A stretch of DNA of 64,000 bases from Pseudomonadota bacterium (GCA_023387335.1 JAEWIF010000026.1:62001-126000); one strand, 5' to 3'; shown: positions 33,649-42,235, counted from the stretch's first letter. Notes: a model not told the origin generated them from the sequence alone. Made by a program: numbers and translations.

Positions 33649-34626
33649 TTACATCAGCAGGTGTTCGCCCGCGTTGTCCCCGCCCAGGATCACGTAATTG
33701 ACCTTCCGGATGTCCATCAGCCGCTTCCCACCGGCGTAGCTGATGGAGCTCTGGATGTCTTCCTGCATCTCGCGCAGGGTGTCGGCCAGCTTGCCCTTGA
33801 CCGGCTCGAGGATGCGCTTGCCCTCGACGTGCTTGTACTCGCCCTTGTTGAAGTCCGACGCGCTGCCGTAGTACTCCTTGAACAGGCGGCCGCCTTCGTC
33901 CACGGTCTGGCCGGGCGATTCCTCGTGGCCGGCGAGCATGGAGCCGATCATCACCATGGTGGCGCCGAAGCGCACGCTCTTGGCGATGTCGCCGTGCTCG
34001 CGGATGCCGCCGTCCGCAATGATGGGCTTGGTGGCGACGCGCGCGCACCACTTGAGCGCCGACAGCTGCCAGCCGCCCGTGCCGAAGCCGGTCTTCATGC
34101 GCGTGATGCACACCTTGCCCGGACCGATGCCGACCTTGGTGGCGTCGGCGCCCCAGTTCTCCAGGTCGATGATCGCCTCGGGCGTGCCCACGTTGCCGGC
34201 GATGATGAAGGTGCTGGGCAGCTTCTGCTTGAGGTGCGTGATCATGTTCTTCACGCTGTCGGCATGGCCGTGCGCGATGTCGATCGTCACGTAGTCGGGC
34301 GCCAGGCCCTCGGTGGCCAGCTGGTCCACCGTCTCGTAGTCGGGCTGCTTCACGCCCAGCGAGATCGAGGCGTACGCGTCGTGCTCCTTCATCCACCGGA
34401 CGAACTTCAGGTTGTCCAGGTCGAAGCGGTGCATCACGTAGAAGTAGCCGTTCTGGGCGAGCCAGAGGCAGATCTTCTCGTCCACCACCGTCTTCATGTT
34501 GGCGGGGACGACGGGGATGCGGAAGGTGCGGCCGCCCAGCTCGACGCTGGTGTCGCACTCGGAACGACTTTCCACGCGGCACTTGCGCGGCAGCAGAAGG
34601 ACTTTTTCGTAGTCGAAGATTTCCAT
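33649..34626 (-). CDS. guaC: GMP reductase
   Basis: A 325-residue TIM-barrel enzyme of the IMPDH/GMPR family without CBS domains. GIGPGKVCITRMKTGFGTGGWQLSA contains the catalytic Cys and the T-x-F-G-x-GGWQLSA flap that separates GMP reductases from IMP dehydrogenases. It converts GMP and NADPH to IMP and ammonia in purine salvage. The start MEIFDYEKVLLLP matches the family, with GGAGAGG upstream. Length fits the short GuaC2-type enzymes. An intrinsic terminator of the preceding gene lies about 80 bp upstream of the start. Confidence 0.93.
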   Translation of the reverse strand: MEIFDYEKVLLLPRKCRVESRSECDTSVELGGRTFRIPVVPANMKTVVDEKICLWLAQNGYFYVMHRFDLDNLKFVRWMKEHDAYASISLGVKQPDYETVDQLATEGLAPDYVTIDIAHGHADSVKNMITHLKQKLPSTFIIAGNVGTPEAIIDLENWGADATKVGIGPGKVCITRMKTGFGTGGWQLSALKWCARVATKPIIADGGIREHGDIAKSVRFGATMVMIGSMLAGHEESPGQTVDEGGRLFKEYYGSASDFNKGEYKHVEGKRILEPVKGKLADTLREMQEDIQSSISYAGGKRLMDIRKVNYVILGGDNAGEHLLM

Positions 34627-34702
34627 TGACCAAGCTCCTGGAGAGGAATCGTTGAAGAACGAGTGGACGCTTGGACTGGGCCCGGCCCGGCCGCGAAGGG
34701 CC

Positions 34703-34735
34703 AAAAAAAACCGGGTCCCAAATGCTTGGGCCCGG
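34703..34735 (-). terminator. Intrinsic terminator
   Basis: On the minus strand an 11-bp hairpin (plus-strand arms CCGGGTCCCAA at 34711-34721 and TTGGGCCCGG at 34726-34735, one mismatch/bulge) is followed directly by eight T residues (34710-34703). It lies 10 bp after the stop of the upstream exported protein and before guaC, so it ends that transcript. An attenuator role for guaC is less likely. Confidence 0.85.
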
Positions 34736-34744
34736 TGCGCAATT

Positions 34745-35425
34745 CTAACGCCTGCCCTCCTCGGGCTCGCATCTCGATTCCGATATGGCCCTGATCACTC
34801 CCCGTGAATCGGCCAGCCAGCCCACGACGCGCAGGCGTTCGGGATTCGCGCCTTCCGGGATCGCCATCGGCCGAGCTTCGAAGCGCGCGCCCGGCGCGGC
34901 CGGCCAGGGCACCACCAGCAGGTTGCGAACCAGGTTGCGCTCGACCGGCGAGCCTTCCGTGCCGGCGGGCAGCGCCTCCACCAGCGCCAGCCAGGCGGTG
35001 GACGGGCCGCGGCCCGCGTCCGGGGACTCGATCGAAGCGCCGATGTAGCCGTTGAACGCGGGGCCCTGGGCCACGCGCAGGGTGCCGGCACCGTCGCGCC
35101 GGGCCGACCGCATGGTGTCGACGGGCGAGGGCGGCTTGCGCTTGAGCGAGTGCAGGCGCTCCAGCGCGTCGCGCGTGGCCGCGGCCGAGAGCGGCGCGTC
35201 GTCGCCGCGCGCGCCGGGGACGATCCAGTCGATCGCCAGTTCCCCCTTCTTCGGCTGCTCGGTGGCGCGCTGCCAGCAGTTGTCGCAATCCGCGCTGATG
35301 AAGCGCTCCAGCAGAGCCACCGGCTGCGGCCGGCCGTCGCTGGAGCAGGACGATTCCGCCTGGGCCGCCGTCGCGGTCGCAAGCAGCGCGGCGAGCATGG
35401 GCAGGAACAGGGCGCGTGGTGACAT
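34745..35425 (-). CDS. DUF1223-like exported protein
   Basis: A 226-residue protein with a Sec signal peptide (MSPRALFLPMLAALLATATAAQA). Its N-terminal mature part VALLERFISADCDNCW has a CxxC in the place of the catalytic cysteines of a thioredoxin-like fold, as in DUF1223 proteins, which usually read EFTSQGCSSCP. Later segments (FNGYIGASIES, ERNLVRNLLVV) fit a beta-rich C-terminal domain. A periplasmic redox or structural role is possible. It is divergent from uvrD (31 bp) and followed by an intrinsic terminator. Confidence 0.6.
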   Translation of the reverse strand: MSPRALFLPMLAALLATATAAQAESSCSSDGRPQPVALLERFISADCDNCWQRATEQPKKGELAIDWIVPGARGDDAPLSAAATRDALERLHSLKRKPPSPVDTMRSARRDGAGTLRVAQGPAFNGYIGASIESPDAGRGPSTAWLALVEALPAGTEGSPVERNLVRNLLVVPWPAAPGARFEARPMAIPEGANPERLRVVGWLADSRGVIRAISESRCEPEEGRR

Positions 35426-35456
35426 TTGCTTTCCGGGCGGCTTTTTACAATGTCGC

Positions 35457-37856
35457 ATGTTCCCAGAAGTCGAGGCGCAGTCGCCGCTGCTGCAAAACCT
35501 CAACCCCGAGCAGCTCGCGGCGGTCACTCTCCCCAACGAGCACGCGCTCATCCTCGCCGGCGCCGGTTCCGGCAAGACCCGTGTCCTGACCACCCGCATC
35601 GCCTGGCTGCTGTCCACCGGACAGGTCTCGCCCGGCGGCGTGATGGCCGTCACCTTCACCAACAAGGCGGCCAAGGAAATGATGACCCGCCTGTCCGCCA
35701 TGCTGCCGGTGAACGTGCGCGGCATGTGGATCGGCACCTTCCACGGCCTGTGCAACCGGTTCCTGCGCGCGCACTGGAAGCTGGCCAACCTGCCGCAGAG
35801 CTTCCAGATCCTGGACACGCAGGACCAGCTGTCGGCCATCAAGCGGGTGATGAAGCAGTTCAACGTGGACGAGGAGCGCTTCCCGGCCAAGGAGACGCAG
35901 TGGTTCATCTCCGGCTGCAAGGAGGACGGCCTGCGCCCGCGCGACGTGCAGGCGCGCACCGAGGAGGACCGGCGCCGCGTCGAGCTGTACCAGCTGTACG
36001 AGGAGCAGTGCGCTCGCGAGGGCGTGGTGGACTTCGGCGAGCTGATGCTGCGCAGCTACGAACTGCTGCGCGACAACGACGCGATCCGCGCGCACTACCA
36101 GCGGCGCTTCCGCCACATCCTGATCGACGAGTTCCAGGACACCAACCGGCTGCAGTACGCCTGGATCAAGATCTTCGCCTTCAACCCGGACGGCACGGTT
36201 GGCGCCGGCAACTCCGTGCTGGCGGTGGGCGACGACGACCAGAGCATCTATGCCTTCCGCGGCGCGCGCGTGGGCAACATGGCCGACTTCGTGCGCGAGT
36301 TCGACGTGCGCCACCAGATCAAGCTGGAGCGCAACTACCGCAGCTACAGCAACATCCTCGATTCGGCCAACGCGCTGATCAGCCACAACAAGGGTCGGCT
36401 GGGCAAGAACCTGCGCACCGACCAGGGACCGGGCGAGCCGGTGCGGGTGTACGAAGCACCCACCGACCTCGCCGAGGCGCAGTGGCTGCTCGAGGAGATG
36501 CGCCACCTGGTGCGCGGCGACGGCCCGGAAGGCGGCACCCTGCGGCGCGAGATCGCGGTGCTCTATCGCAGCAACGCGCAGAGCCGGGTGATCGAGACGG
36601 CGCTCTTCAACGCCGGCGTGCCCTACCGCGTGTACGGCGGCCTGCGCTTCTTCGAGCGCGCCGAGATCAAGCACGCGCTCGCCTACCTGCGGCTGCTGGA
36701 GAACCCGAACGACGACACCAGCTTCCTGCGGGTGGTGAACTTCCCGCCGCGCGGCATCGGCGCGCGCAGCATCGAGCAGCTGCAGGACGGGGCGCGCGCG
36801 GCCGGCTGCTCGCTGCACGACGCGGTGAGCGCCACCACCGGCAAGGCCGGTGCGAACCTGGGCGCGTTCGTTGCGAAGATCGACGTGCTGCGCGAGCAGA
36901 CGCAGAACCTCAGCCTGCGCGAGATCATCGAGCTGGTGCTGCAGCACTCGGGCCTGGTCGAGCACTACCGCGCCGAGCGCGAGGGCGCCGAGCGCATCGA
37001 GAACCTGGACGAACTGGCCAGCGCGGCCGAGAGCTTCGTGATGCAGGAGGGCTTCGGCCGCGACGCGGTGGCGCTGCCCGTCGATGAACTCTCGCAGTCG
37101 CCGGTGAGCCAGGGCCTGGACCCGAACCAGCCGCTGCTGAACGAGCCCGCGCCCGACTACGTGCCGCCCGACGCCGAGACCGGCGAGACGCTGTCGCCGC
37201 TGGCGGCTTTCCTCACGCACGCCGCCCTCGAGTCCGGCGACAACCAGGCGCAGGCCGGCCAGGACGCGGTGCAGCTGATGACCGTGCACTCGGCCAAGGG
37301 CCTGGAGTTCGACGTGGTGTTCGTCACCGGGCTGGAGGAAGGCCTGTTCCCCAGCGAGCGTTCGCTGTCCGACCACGACGGCCTGGAGGAGGAGCGCCGG
37401 CTGGCGTACGTGGCGATCACGCGGGCGCGCAAGCGCCTGTACCTCAGCCATTCGCAGACGCGCCTGCTGCACGGCCAGACCCGCTACAACGTCCGCAGCC
37501 GCTTCTTCGACGAGCTGCCCGAGCACGCGCTCAAGTGGCTCACGCCGAAGAACCAGAACTTCGGCGGCTCGGCGTTCGGCTTCGGCGCGGGCTACGGCTC
37601 GACCCGGCCGGCCGGCGGTGGCGGCGGTGGAGGCTGGAGCAGCGAGAAGTTCGCCAGCCCGCCGGTGCCGGTGCAGAAGGCCGCGCCCTCGCACGGGCTG
37701 CGGCCGGGCCTGCAGGTGTTCCACACCAAGTTCGGCGAAGGTACGGTGGTGTCGATCGAGGGGCAGGGCGACGACGCGCGGGCGCAGGTGAAGTTCAACC
37801 GGCACGGCGTGAAGTGGCTGGCGCTGTCGGTCGCCAAGCTGACACCGGTGACCTAG
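35457..37856 (+). CDS. uvrD: UvrD/Rep-family DNA helicase (PcrA-like)
   Basis: A 799-residue superfamily 1A helicase. Motif I is LAGAGSGKT (about residues 34-42), motif II DEFQDTN, motif III VGDDDQSIYAFRGA, motif IV LERNYRS, motif V VHSAKGLEFDVVFV and motif VI VAITRARKRLYLSH. The Gly-rich linker and C-terminal Tudor-like tail (LQVFHTKFGEGTVVSIEG) match UvrD/PcrA. It unwinds DNA 3' to 5' in repair. A -10-like TACAAT ends 5 bases before the ATG with no ribosome-binding site, suggesting a leaderless mRNA. Confidence 0.93.
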   Translation: MFPEVEAQSPLLQNLNPEQLAAVTLPNEHALILAGAGSGKTRVLTTRIAWLLSTGQVSPGGVMAVTFTNKAAKEMMTRLSAMLPVNVRGMWIGTFHGLCNRFLRAHWKLANLPQSFQILDTQDQLSAIKRVMKQFNVDEERFPAKETQWFISGCKEDGLRPRDVQARTEEDRRRVELYQLYEEQCAREGVVDFGELMLRSYELLRDNDAIRAHYQRRFRHILIDEFQDTNRLQYAWIKIFAFNPDGTVGAGNSVLAVGDDDQSIYAFRGARVGNMADFVREFDVRHQIKLERNYRSYSNILDSANALISHNKGRLGKNLRTDQGPGEPVRVYEAPTDLAEAQWLLEEMRHLVRGDGPEGGTLRREIAVLYRSNAQSRVIETALFNAGVPYRVYGGLRFFERAEIKHALAYLRLLENPNDDTSFLRVVNFPPRGIGARSIEQLQDGARAAGCSLHDAVSATTGKAGANLGAFVAKIDVLREQTQNLSLREIIELVLQHSGLVEHYRAEREGAERIENLDELASAAESFVMQEGFGRDAVALPVDELSQSPVSQGLDPNQPLLNEPAPDYVPPDAETGETLSPLAAFLTHAALESGDNQAQAGQDAVQLMTVHSAKGLEFDVVFVTGLEEGLFPSERSLSDHDGLEEERRLAYVAITRARKRLYLSHSQTRLLHGQTRYNVRSRFFDELPEHALKWLTPKNQNFGGSAFGFGAGYGSTRPAGGGGGGGWSSEKFASPPVPVQKAAPSHGLRPGLQVFHTKFGEGTVVSIEGQGDDARAQVKFNRHGVKWLALSVAKLTPVT

Positions 37857-37876
37857 CATCCGGGGCGGGCACTGGG

Positions 37877-37902
37877 CCGTAATTGAGGCTCCTCAATTAC
37901 GG
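37877..37902. promoter_or_regulatory. Perfect 12-bp palindrome overlapping the ribosome-binding site of the TPR gene
   Basis: CCGTAATTGAGG and CCTCAATTACGG are perfect inverted arms with only a 2-bp centre. The last two bases of the second arm are the first two of the GGAG ribosome-binding site (37901-37904) of the TPR-protein gene. It is either a protein operator or an RNA hairpin that limits translation. It also lies 20 bp after the uvrD stop. Confidence 0.6.
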
Positions 37903-37911
37903 AGTTCTCCC

Positions 37912-38388
37912 ATGAAGCTGATGCCCGTCCTTGCCGCCCTGGCGTTCGTCGTGGCGACCACCCTGGCGCAGGCCGCCGACACGCCCGGCAGCAATCCCGC
38001 CGTGCGCACGCCCAGCGCGGCCGAGCGCCTGGCCAGCGCGCGCAAGGCCATCGATGCCAAGGACTGGAGCGCGGCGCTGCGCGAGCTCAACGCCGCCGAG
38101 CGCGAAGACCCGCTCAACGCCGACGTGCAGAACCTGCTCGGCTACTCGTACCGCAAGCGCGCCAATCCCGACCTGCACAAGGCGATCGGCCACTACCAGG
38201 CCGCGCTGCGCCTGGACCCGCGGCACAAGGGCGCGCACGAATACATCGGCGAGGCCTGGCTGATGGACGGCAAGCCCGCCGAGGCCGAGAAGCACCTGGC
38301 CGAGCTGGAGAAGATCTGCGGCGGCAAGGGCTGCGAGGAGTACCAGGACCTGGCCAAGGCCATCGCCGACCACAAGGCGAAACACTGA
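37912..38388 (+). CDS. Exported TPR-repeat protein
   Basis: A 158-residue protein with a clean Sec signal peptide (MKLMPVLAALAFVVATTLAQAA). Three TPR-like helical repeats follow (KDWSAALRELNAAEREDPLNADVQ, HKAIGHYQAALRLDPRHKGAHEYIGEAWL, GKPAEAEKHLAELEKI). A Cys pair in KICGGKGCEEY near residue 139 could form a periplasmic disulfide. It is probably a periplasmic scaffold, partner unknown. A palindrome sits over its ribosome-binding site. Confidence 0.85.
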   Translation: MKLMPVLAALAFVVATTLAQAADTPGSNPAVRTPSAAERLASARKAIDAKDWSAALRELNAAEREDPLNADVQNLLGYSYRKRANPDLHKAIGHYQAALRLDPRHKGAHEYIGEAWLMDGKPAEAEKHLAELEKICGGKGCEEYQDLAKAIADHKAKH

Positions 38389-38412
38389 GCGCGACGGGGG
38401 CGGCGGCCCAAC

Positions 38413-38428
38413 GATAAGTACGCTTATC
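38413..38428. promoter_or_regulatory. Palindromic operator candidate upstream of the dioxygenase genes
   Basis: GATAAG-N4-CTTATC is a perfect 6-bp dyad 34 bp upstream of the Rieske dioxygenase start, in an otherwise GC-rich gap. Its AT-rich character and position are what a repressor site at the promoter would look like. No regulator gene is adjacent. Confidence 0.5.
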
Positions 38429-38461
38429 ATTTGACGGCGAACCCGAAGGAGGCCCGCCGCC

Positions 38462-39772
38462 ATGAACGCCCCCGAAACCCTGTCGCGCTGGACCCGCCCC
38501 GAGTCCAGCCGCGTCCCTTTCTGGGCCTACACCGACGCCCAGCTCTACCAGCAGGAACTCGACAAGGTCTTCTACGGCCGCCACTGGTGCTACGTCGGCC
38601 TGGAAGTCGAGATCCCCAACGTCGGCGACTACAGGCTCAGCTGGGTCGGCGAGCGCCAGGTGATCATGGTGCGCGACCGCGTCGCGCCCAGGGATCGCGG
38701 CACCGACCCCGGCATCCGCGTCGTCGAGAACCGCTGCGCCCACCGCGGCGTGCGCTTCTGCCAGCAGCCGCACGGCAACGCGCGCAGCTTCGTCTGCCCC
38801 TACCACCAGTGGACCTACAAGCTCAATGGCGAGCTGGCGGGCCTGCCGTTCAAGGACGGCGTGAAGGAGGGCGAGTGCGTCAACGGCGGCATGCCGGCCG
38901 ACTTCGACCTCAAGGCCAACGGCCTCACGCGGCTGCGCGTGGAGGTGCTGCACGGCCTGGTGTTCGCCACCTTCAGCCAGGAGGCCGAGCCGCTCGCGGA
39001 CTACCTCGGCCCCAAGGTGATGCCGTGGCTGGACCGCATCTTCAAGGGTCGCCCGCTCACGCTGCTGGGCTACAACCGCCAGCGCATCCCGGGCAACTGG
39101 AAGCTCATGATGGAGAACATCAAGGACCCGTACCACCCGGGCCTGCTCCACACCTGGTTCGTCACCTTCGGGCTGTGGCGCGCCGACCAGAAGAGCCGCA
39201 TGGTGATGGACGACCACGGCCGCCACGCCGTGATGATCTCGCGCCGCAACGACGGCGGCGAGAACAAGACGGTGACGGAGGGCGTGACCTCGTTCAAGGC
39301 CAACATGGTGCTGAACGACGACCGCCTGCTGGACGTGGTGCCCGAGCCCTGGTGGAAGGTGCCCGATCCTTCGAATCCCGGCGCCGAGATCATGCCCACC
39401 GTCACCATGATCACGCTGTTCCCCAGCCTGATCATCCAGCAGCAGGTCAACTCGCTCTCCACGCGCCACATCGTGCCGCGCGGCGAGGGCGAGTTCGATT
39501 TCGTCTGGACCCACTTCGGCTTCGCCGACGACACGCCCGAGATGACGCGTCGCCGCCTGCGCCAGGCCAACCTGTTCGGCCCGGCGGGCTTCGTCAGCGC
39601 CGACGACGGCGAGGTGATCGAGTTCAGCCAGGACGGCTTCCGCCAGTGGGGCGAGGAGGGCAGCACGCTTTGCGAGCTGGGCGGCACCGGCACCGGCGGC
39701 ACCGAGCACATGGTCACCGAGACGCTGATCCGCTCGATGTACGCCTACTGGCGCAAGGTGATGGGCGTATGA
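38462..39772 (+). CDS. Aromatic ring-hydroxylating dioxygenase, large (alpha) subunit
   Basis: A 436-residue Rieske oxygenase. The [2Fe-2S] ligands follow C-x-H-x17-C-x2-H: Cys92, His94, Cys112, His115. The catalytic iron site is visible as DPYHPGLLH (Asp222, His225, His230). Sequence style resembles the salicylate 5-hydroxylase/anthranilate/terephthalate oxygenases, so a benzoate-like carboxylate is the likely substrate. A strong GAAGGAGG ribosome-binding site precedes the ATG. The stop overlaps the beta-subunit start (ATGA). No ferredoxin or reductase gene is nearby, so electrons must come from a remote partner. Confidence 0.9.
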   Translation: MNAPETLSRWTRPESSRVPFWAYTDAQLYQQELDKVFYGRHWCYVGLEVEIPNVGDYRLSWVGERQVIMVRDRVAPRDRGTDPGIRVVENRCAHRGVRFCQQPHGNARSFVCPYHQWTYKLNGELAGLPFKDGVKEGECVNGGMPADFDLKANGLTRLRVEVLHGLVFATFSQEAEPLADYLGPKVMPWLDRIFKGRPLTLLGYNRQRIPGNWKLMMENIKDPYHPGLLHTWFVTFGLWRADQKSRMVMDDHGRHAVMISRRNDGGENKTVTEGVTSFKANMVLNDDRLLDVVPEPWWKVPDPSNPGAEIMPTVTMITLFPSLIIQQQVNSLSTRHIVPRGEGEFDFVWTHFGFADDTPEMTRRRLRQANLFGPAGFVSADDGEVIEFSQDGFRQWGEEGSTLCELGGTGTGGTEHMVTETLIRSMYAYWRKVMGV

Positions 39773-40266
39773 GCGGGACGAGCGAAACGCTGATGCTGCA
39801 GCTGGAGATCAACCAGCTCAACGCCGACTACGCCGCCGCGCTCGACGAGCGCCGTTTCGACGACTGGCCCGGTTTCTTCCTGGAGGACGGCCAGTACGTC
39901 GTGCAGGCGCGCGAGAACTTCGACCGCGGCCTGCCGCTCGCGCTGATCGCGCTCGAGAGCCGCGGGATGATGAAGGACCGCGTGTACGGCGTGACCCAGA
40001 CCATCTTCCACCGGCCGTACTACACGCGCCACGTGGTGGGCCCGGCCCGGGTGCTGCCGGTTCTGGACGGTGACGCAAGGGGCCTGGTTCGGGCCCAGTC
40101 GAACTACGCGGTCTTCCGCACCCGGCCGGGTGATTCCAGCGAGGTCTACAACGTCGGCCGCTACATCGACGAGATCGTCCGCACGGAGGAGGGTCTTCGT
40201 CTTCGCAGCCGACGCTGCGTCTACGACAGCGAGATGGTCCTCAACTCGCTGATCTACCCAATCTGA
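39769..40266 (+). CDS. Aromatic ring-hydroxylating dioxygenase, small (beta) subunit
   Basis: A 165-residue subunit of the NTF2-like cone fold. It begins MSGTSETLMLQLEINQLNADYAAALDERRFDDWPGFF, the usual beta-subunit helix, and has the RVYGVTQTIFHRPYYTRHVVG segment near residues 72-90. It caps the alpha3 trimer and stabilises the enzyme. Translation is coupled to the alpha subunit by the ATGA overlap. A 14-bp hairpin begins 2 bases after its stop. Confidence 0.88.
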   Translation: MSGTSETLMLQLEINQLNADYAAALDERRFDDWPGFFLEDGQYVVQARENFDRGLPLALIALESRGMMKDRVYGVTQTIFHRPYYTRHVVGPARVLPVLDGDARGLVRAQSNYAVFRTRPGDSSEVYNVGRYIDEIVRTEEGLRLRSRRCVYDSEMVLNSLIYPI

Positions 40267-40267
40267 G

Positions 40268-40560
40268 CAAATTGAAATCGCTGCGCGATTTCAATTTGGT
40301 CTGATCAGTGTGTAGGCGACCGGCAAAGCCGGATCGCCTTCAAAAGGGGGATGCCGCTGCATGTTATTCCGCGCCATCCAGGAGCCGCTGCGCGGAAAAC
40401 GCCTCGTCTGCGCGAGGCGAACCTTTCAGGCGGCGGAGCCGCCCTCCGGACCGTGCGGAATAACATGCAGCGCGGTCTCCCTTGTGAGAAGGATCCGGCT
40501 TCGCCGGTCCTTCTCACACATGCTGGAACCACAAAGGAATCGCGCAGCGATTTCTTTGTG
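40268..40560. repeat. Mirror-symmetric array of seven hairpins in a convergent gap
   Basis: The whole gap is stems: H1 40268-40298 (14 bp), H2 40315-40338, H3 with arms 40355-40372 and 40455-40472 (18 bp perfect) enclosing H4 (40400-40419) and H5 (40429-40443), H6 40483-40518 and H7 40530-40560. H1 is matched in inverse by H7 (GAAATCGCTGCGCGATT in both) and H2 by H6 (ACCGGC-R-AAGCCGGATC), so the array is a nested palindrome. It lies between the dioxygenase beta gene and a convergent lipoprotein gene. No coding frame or T-run is seen. Confidence 0.8.
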
Positions 40561-40565
40561 AACGT

Positions 40566-40775
40566 TCAACGATTGGGTTCGGTGGCCTTGTTGCCGATGT
40601 AGCCGCCGGCGGCCGCGCCGCCCAGCGTGCCCAGCGGGCCGCCGAACACAGAGTTGCCCACCACGCCGCCGACCGCGGCGCCGCCGAGCGTGCCGGCGGT
40701 CTGGCGATCCATGGAGCCGCAGCCCGTGAGGCCGATCATCGTGACAGCGGCGATGGCCGCGAGGATGGTCTTCAT
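40566..40775 (-). CDS. Glycine-zipper outer-membrane lipoprotein (OsmB-like)
   Basis: A 69-residue lipoprotein. The signal peptide MKTILAAIAAVTMIGLTGC has the lipobox LTGC. The mature part is a glycine zipper (TLGGAAVGGVVGNSVFGGPLGTLGGAAAGGYIGNKA), as in OsmB/SlyB-type proteins that pack in the outer membrane. The Met at 40775 is the proper signal-peptide start; the frame extends upstream. It is monocistronic and convergent with the hairpin array. Confidence 0.85.
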   Translation of the reverse strand: MKTILAAIAAVTMIGLTGCGSMDRQTAGTLGGAAVGGVVGNSVFGGPLGTLGGAAAGGYIGNKATEPNR

Positions 40776-40930
40776 ACGTTCACCTTTTGTGTCTTCACGA
40801 CCGCGGAAGGCGCGGCCTGCCTGTGCCAGCAATTGTGGAAAACAGCCCGTCGGGGCACTGTAGGAAGGCCAAGACAGGGGCTGTCGGCACCCCCCGTGCC
40901 CTCGTGCCAGCGCAATCGCTGAAGGACGAG

Positions 40931-42235
40931 TCAGACGGGGCGGTTGCGCGCCAGCGGCGGGTTGGCGGCGAAGTAGCGCGTGATGCCGCGCATCAATGCA
41001 TCAGCCAGCTGCTCCTGGTAGGCGTCGCTGCGCAGCTTGGCTTCCTCGTCCGGGTTGCTGATGAACGCGGTTTCCACCAGCACGCTGGGGATGTCGGGCG
41101 CCTTGAGCACCGCGAAGCCCGCCTGTTCGACGCTTTTCTTGTGCAGGCGGCCGACGTTGCCGATCTCGCCCAGTAGCACGCCGCCGAGCTTCAGGCTGTC
41201 GTTGATCTGGGCCGTGGTGCTCATGTCCAGCAGCGCGCGCGCCACGTGCTGGTCCTGCGAACGCACGTTCACGCCGCCGACGAGGTCGGCGCGGTTCTCC
41301 TTGTCGGCCATCCAGCGCGCGGCTGAACTGGAGGCGCCGCTGTGGCTCAGCGCGAACACGCTGGCGCCGCGCGCCGTGGGCGTGATGAAGGCGTCGGCGT
41401 GGATGCTGACGAAGAGGTCGGCCTGCACCCGCCGGGCCTTCTGCACGCGCACGTGCAGCGGCACGAAGAAGTCGGCGTCCCGCGTGAGGAAGGCTCGCAT
41501 CGGGCTGCCGTTGATGCTGGTGGCGTTGATGCGGTCGCGCAGGCGGTGCGCCACCTGCAGCACCACGTCCTTCTCGCGCGTGCCGTTGGGGCCGATGGCG
41601 CCCGGGTCCTCGCCGCCGTGGCCGGGATCGAGCGCGATGATGATCAGCCGGTCGGTCTTGGCCGCGACCGCGGGCGGCATGGGCGGGCCGGCGTCGCTGC
41701 GGCCGCGCATCCCGGGCTCGCTCTGCCGGGCGATCAGGTCGCCGAGCGGATCACCCGCGGGCGGCGCCGAACCGACGCTGTCGCGCAGGCGCTGCGCGAT
41801 CAGCTCCTCCAGCGGATCGGGCGGCTGCATCGGATGCAGGTCCAGCACCAGCCGGTGCTGGTAGGCCGCGACCGGCGGCAGCGTGAACACCTGCGGCAGC
41901 GCCTGCTGCTTGAGGTCGATCACCAGCCGCACCACGCCCGGCGCGTTCTGGCCGACGCGGATGCCGGCGATGTACGGATCGTCGGCCTGCACCTTGGCCA
42001 CCAGTTCGCGCAGCGCCGGATTGAGATCGATGCCCTCGATGTCCACCGCCAGCCGCGGCGGGCTGGTGACGACGATCTGCCGGGAGACGAGCAGCGAATC
42101 CGACTCGATGGTGACGCGCGAGTAGTCCGGCGCCGGCCACACGCGCACCGCGAGGATGGTGGCGCCGCGCGCGATCTGCGCCGCGCCCAGCAGCAGCACG
42201 AGCGTCCCGCCGCGCAGCAGTCCGCGGCGCTTCAC
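40931..42235 (-). CDS. amiC: N-acetylmuramoyl-L-alanine amidase (AmiC-type)
   Basis: A 434-residue exported cell-wall amidase. After the signal peptide comes an AMIN domain (about 30-135; VWPAPDYSRVTIESD). The catalytic Amidase_3 domain has ALDPGHGGEDPGAIG (zinc His), SIHADAF (zinc His) and VLVETAFISNPDEE (zinc/catalytic Glu). It splits septal peptidoglycan during daughter-cell separation. The start is GTG at 42235, overlapping the tsaE stop (GTGA). The tsaE-amiC order is common in beta- and gammaproteobacteria. Confidence 0.9.
   Translation of the reverse strand: MKRRGLLRGGTLVLLLGAAQIARGATILAVRVWPAPDYSRVTIESDSLLVSRQIVVTSPPRLAVDIEGIDLNPALRELVAKVQADDPYIAGIRVGQNAPGVVRLVIDLKQQALPQVFTLPPVAAYQHRLVLDLHPMQPPDPLEELIAQRLRDSVGSAPPAGDPLGDLIARQSEPGMRGRSDAGPPMPPAVAAKTDRLIIIALDPGHGGEDPGAIGPNGTREKDVVLQVAHRLRDRINATSINGSPMRAFLTRDADFFVPLHVRVQKARRVQADLFVSIHADAFITPTARGASVFALSHSGASSSAARWMADKENRADLVGGVNVRSQDQHVARALLDMSTTAQINDSLKLGGVLLGEIGNVGRLHKKSVEQAGFAVLKAPDIPSVLVETAFISNPDEEAKLRSDAYQEQLADALMRGITRYFAANPPLARNRPV

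Noticed and set aside
34703..34735. Purine riboswitch or attenuator for guaC
   Set aside because: The hairpin with T8 is directly after the upstream gene's stop, and no aptamer-like structure is visible in the 80 bases before guaC. Simple termination is enough.
35445..37859. 804-codon open frame antisense to uvrD, and similar long antisense frames over the M20, enolase, pyrG and coaBC genes
   Set aside because: High third-position GC keeps antisense frames open. Their translations are Arg/Ala/His/Gln-rich without domains, while the opposite strands carry clear enzyme motifs.
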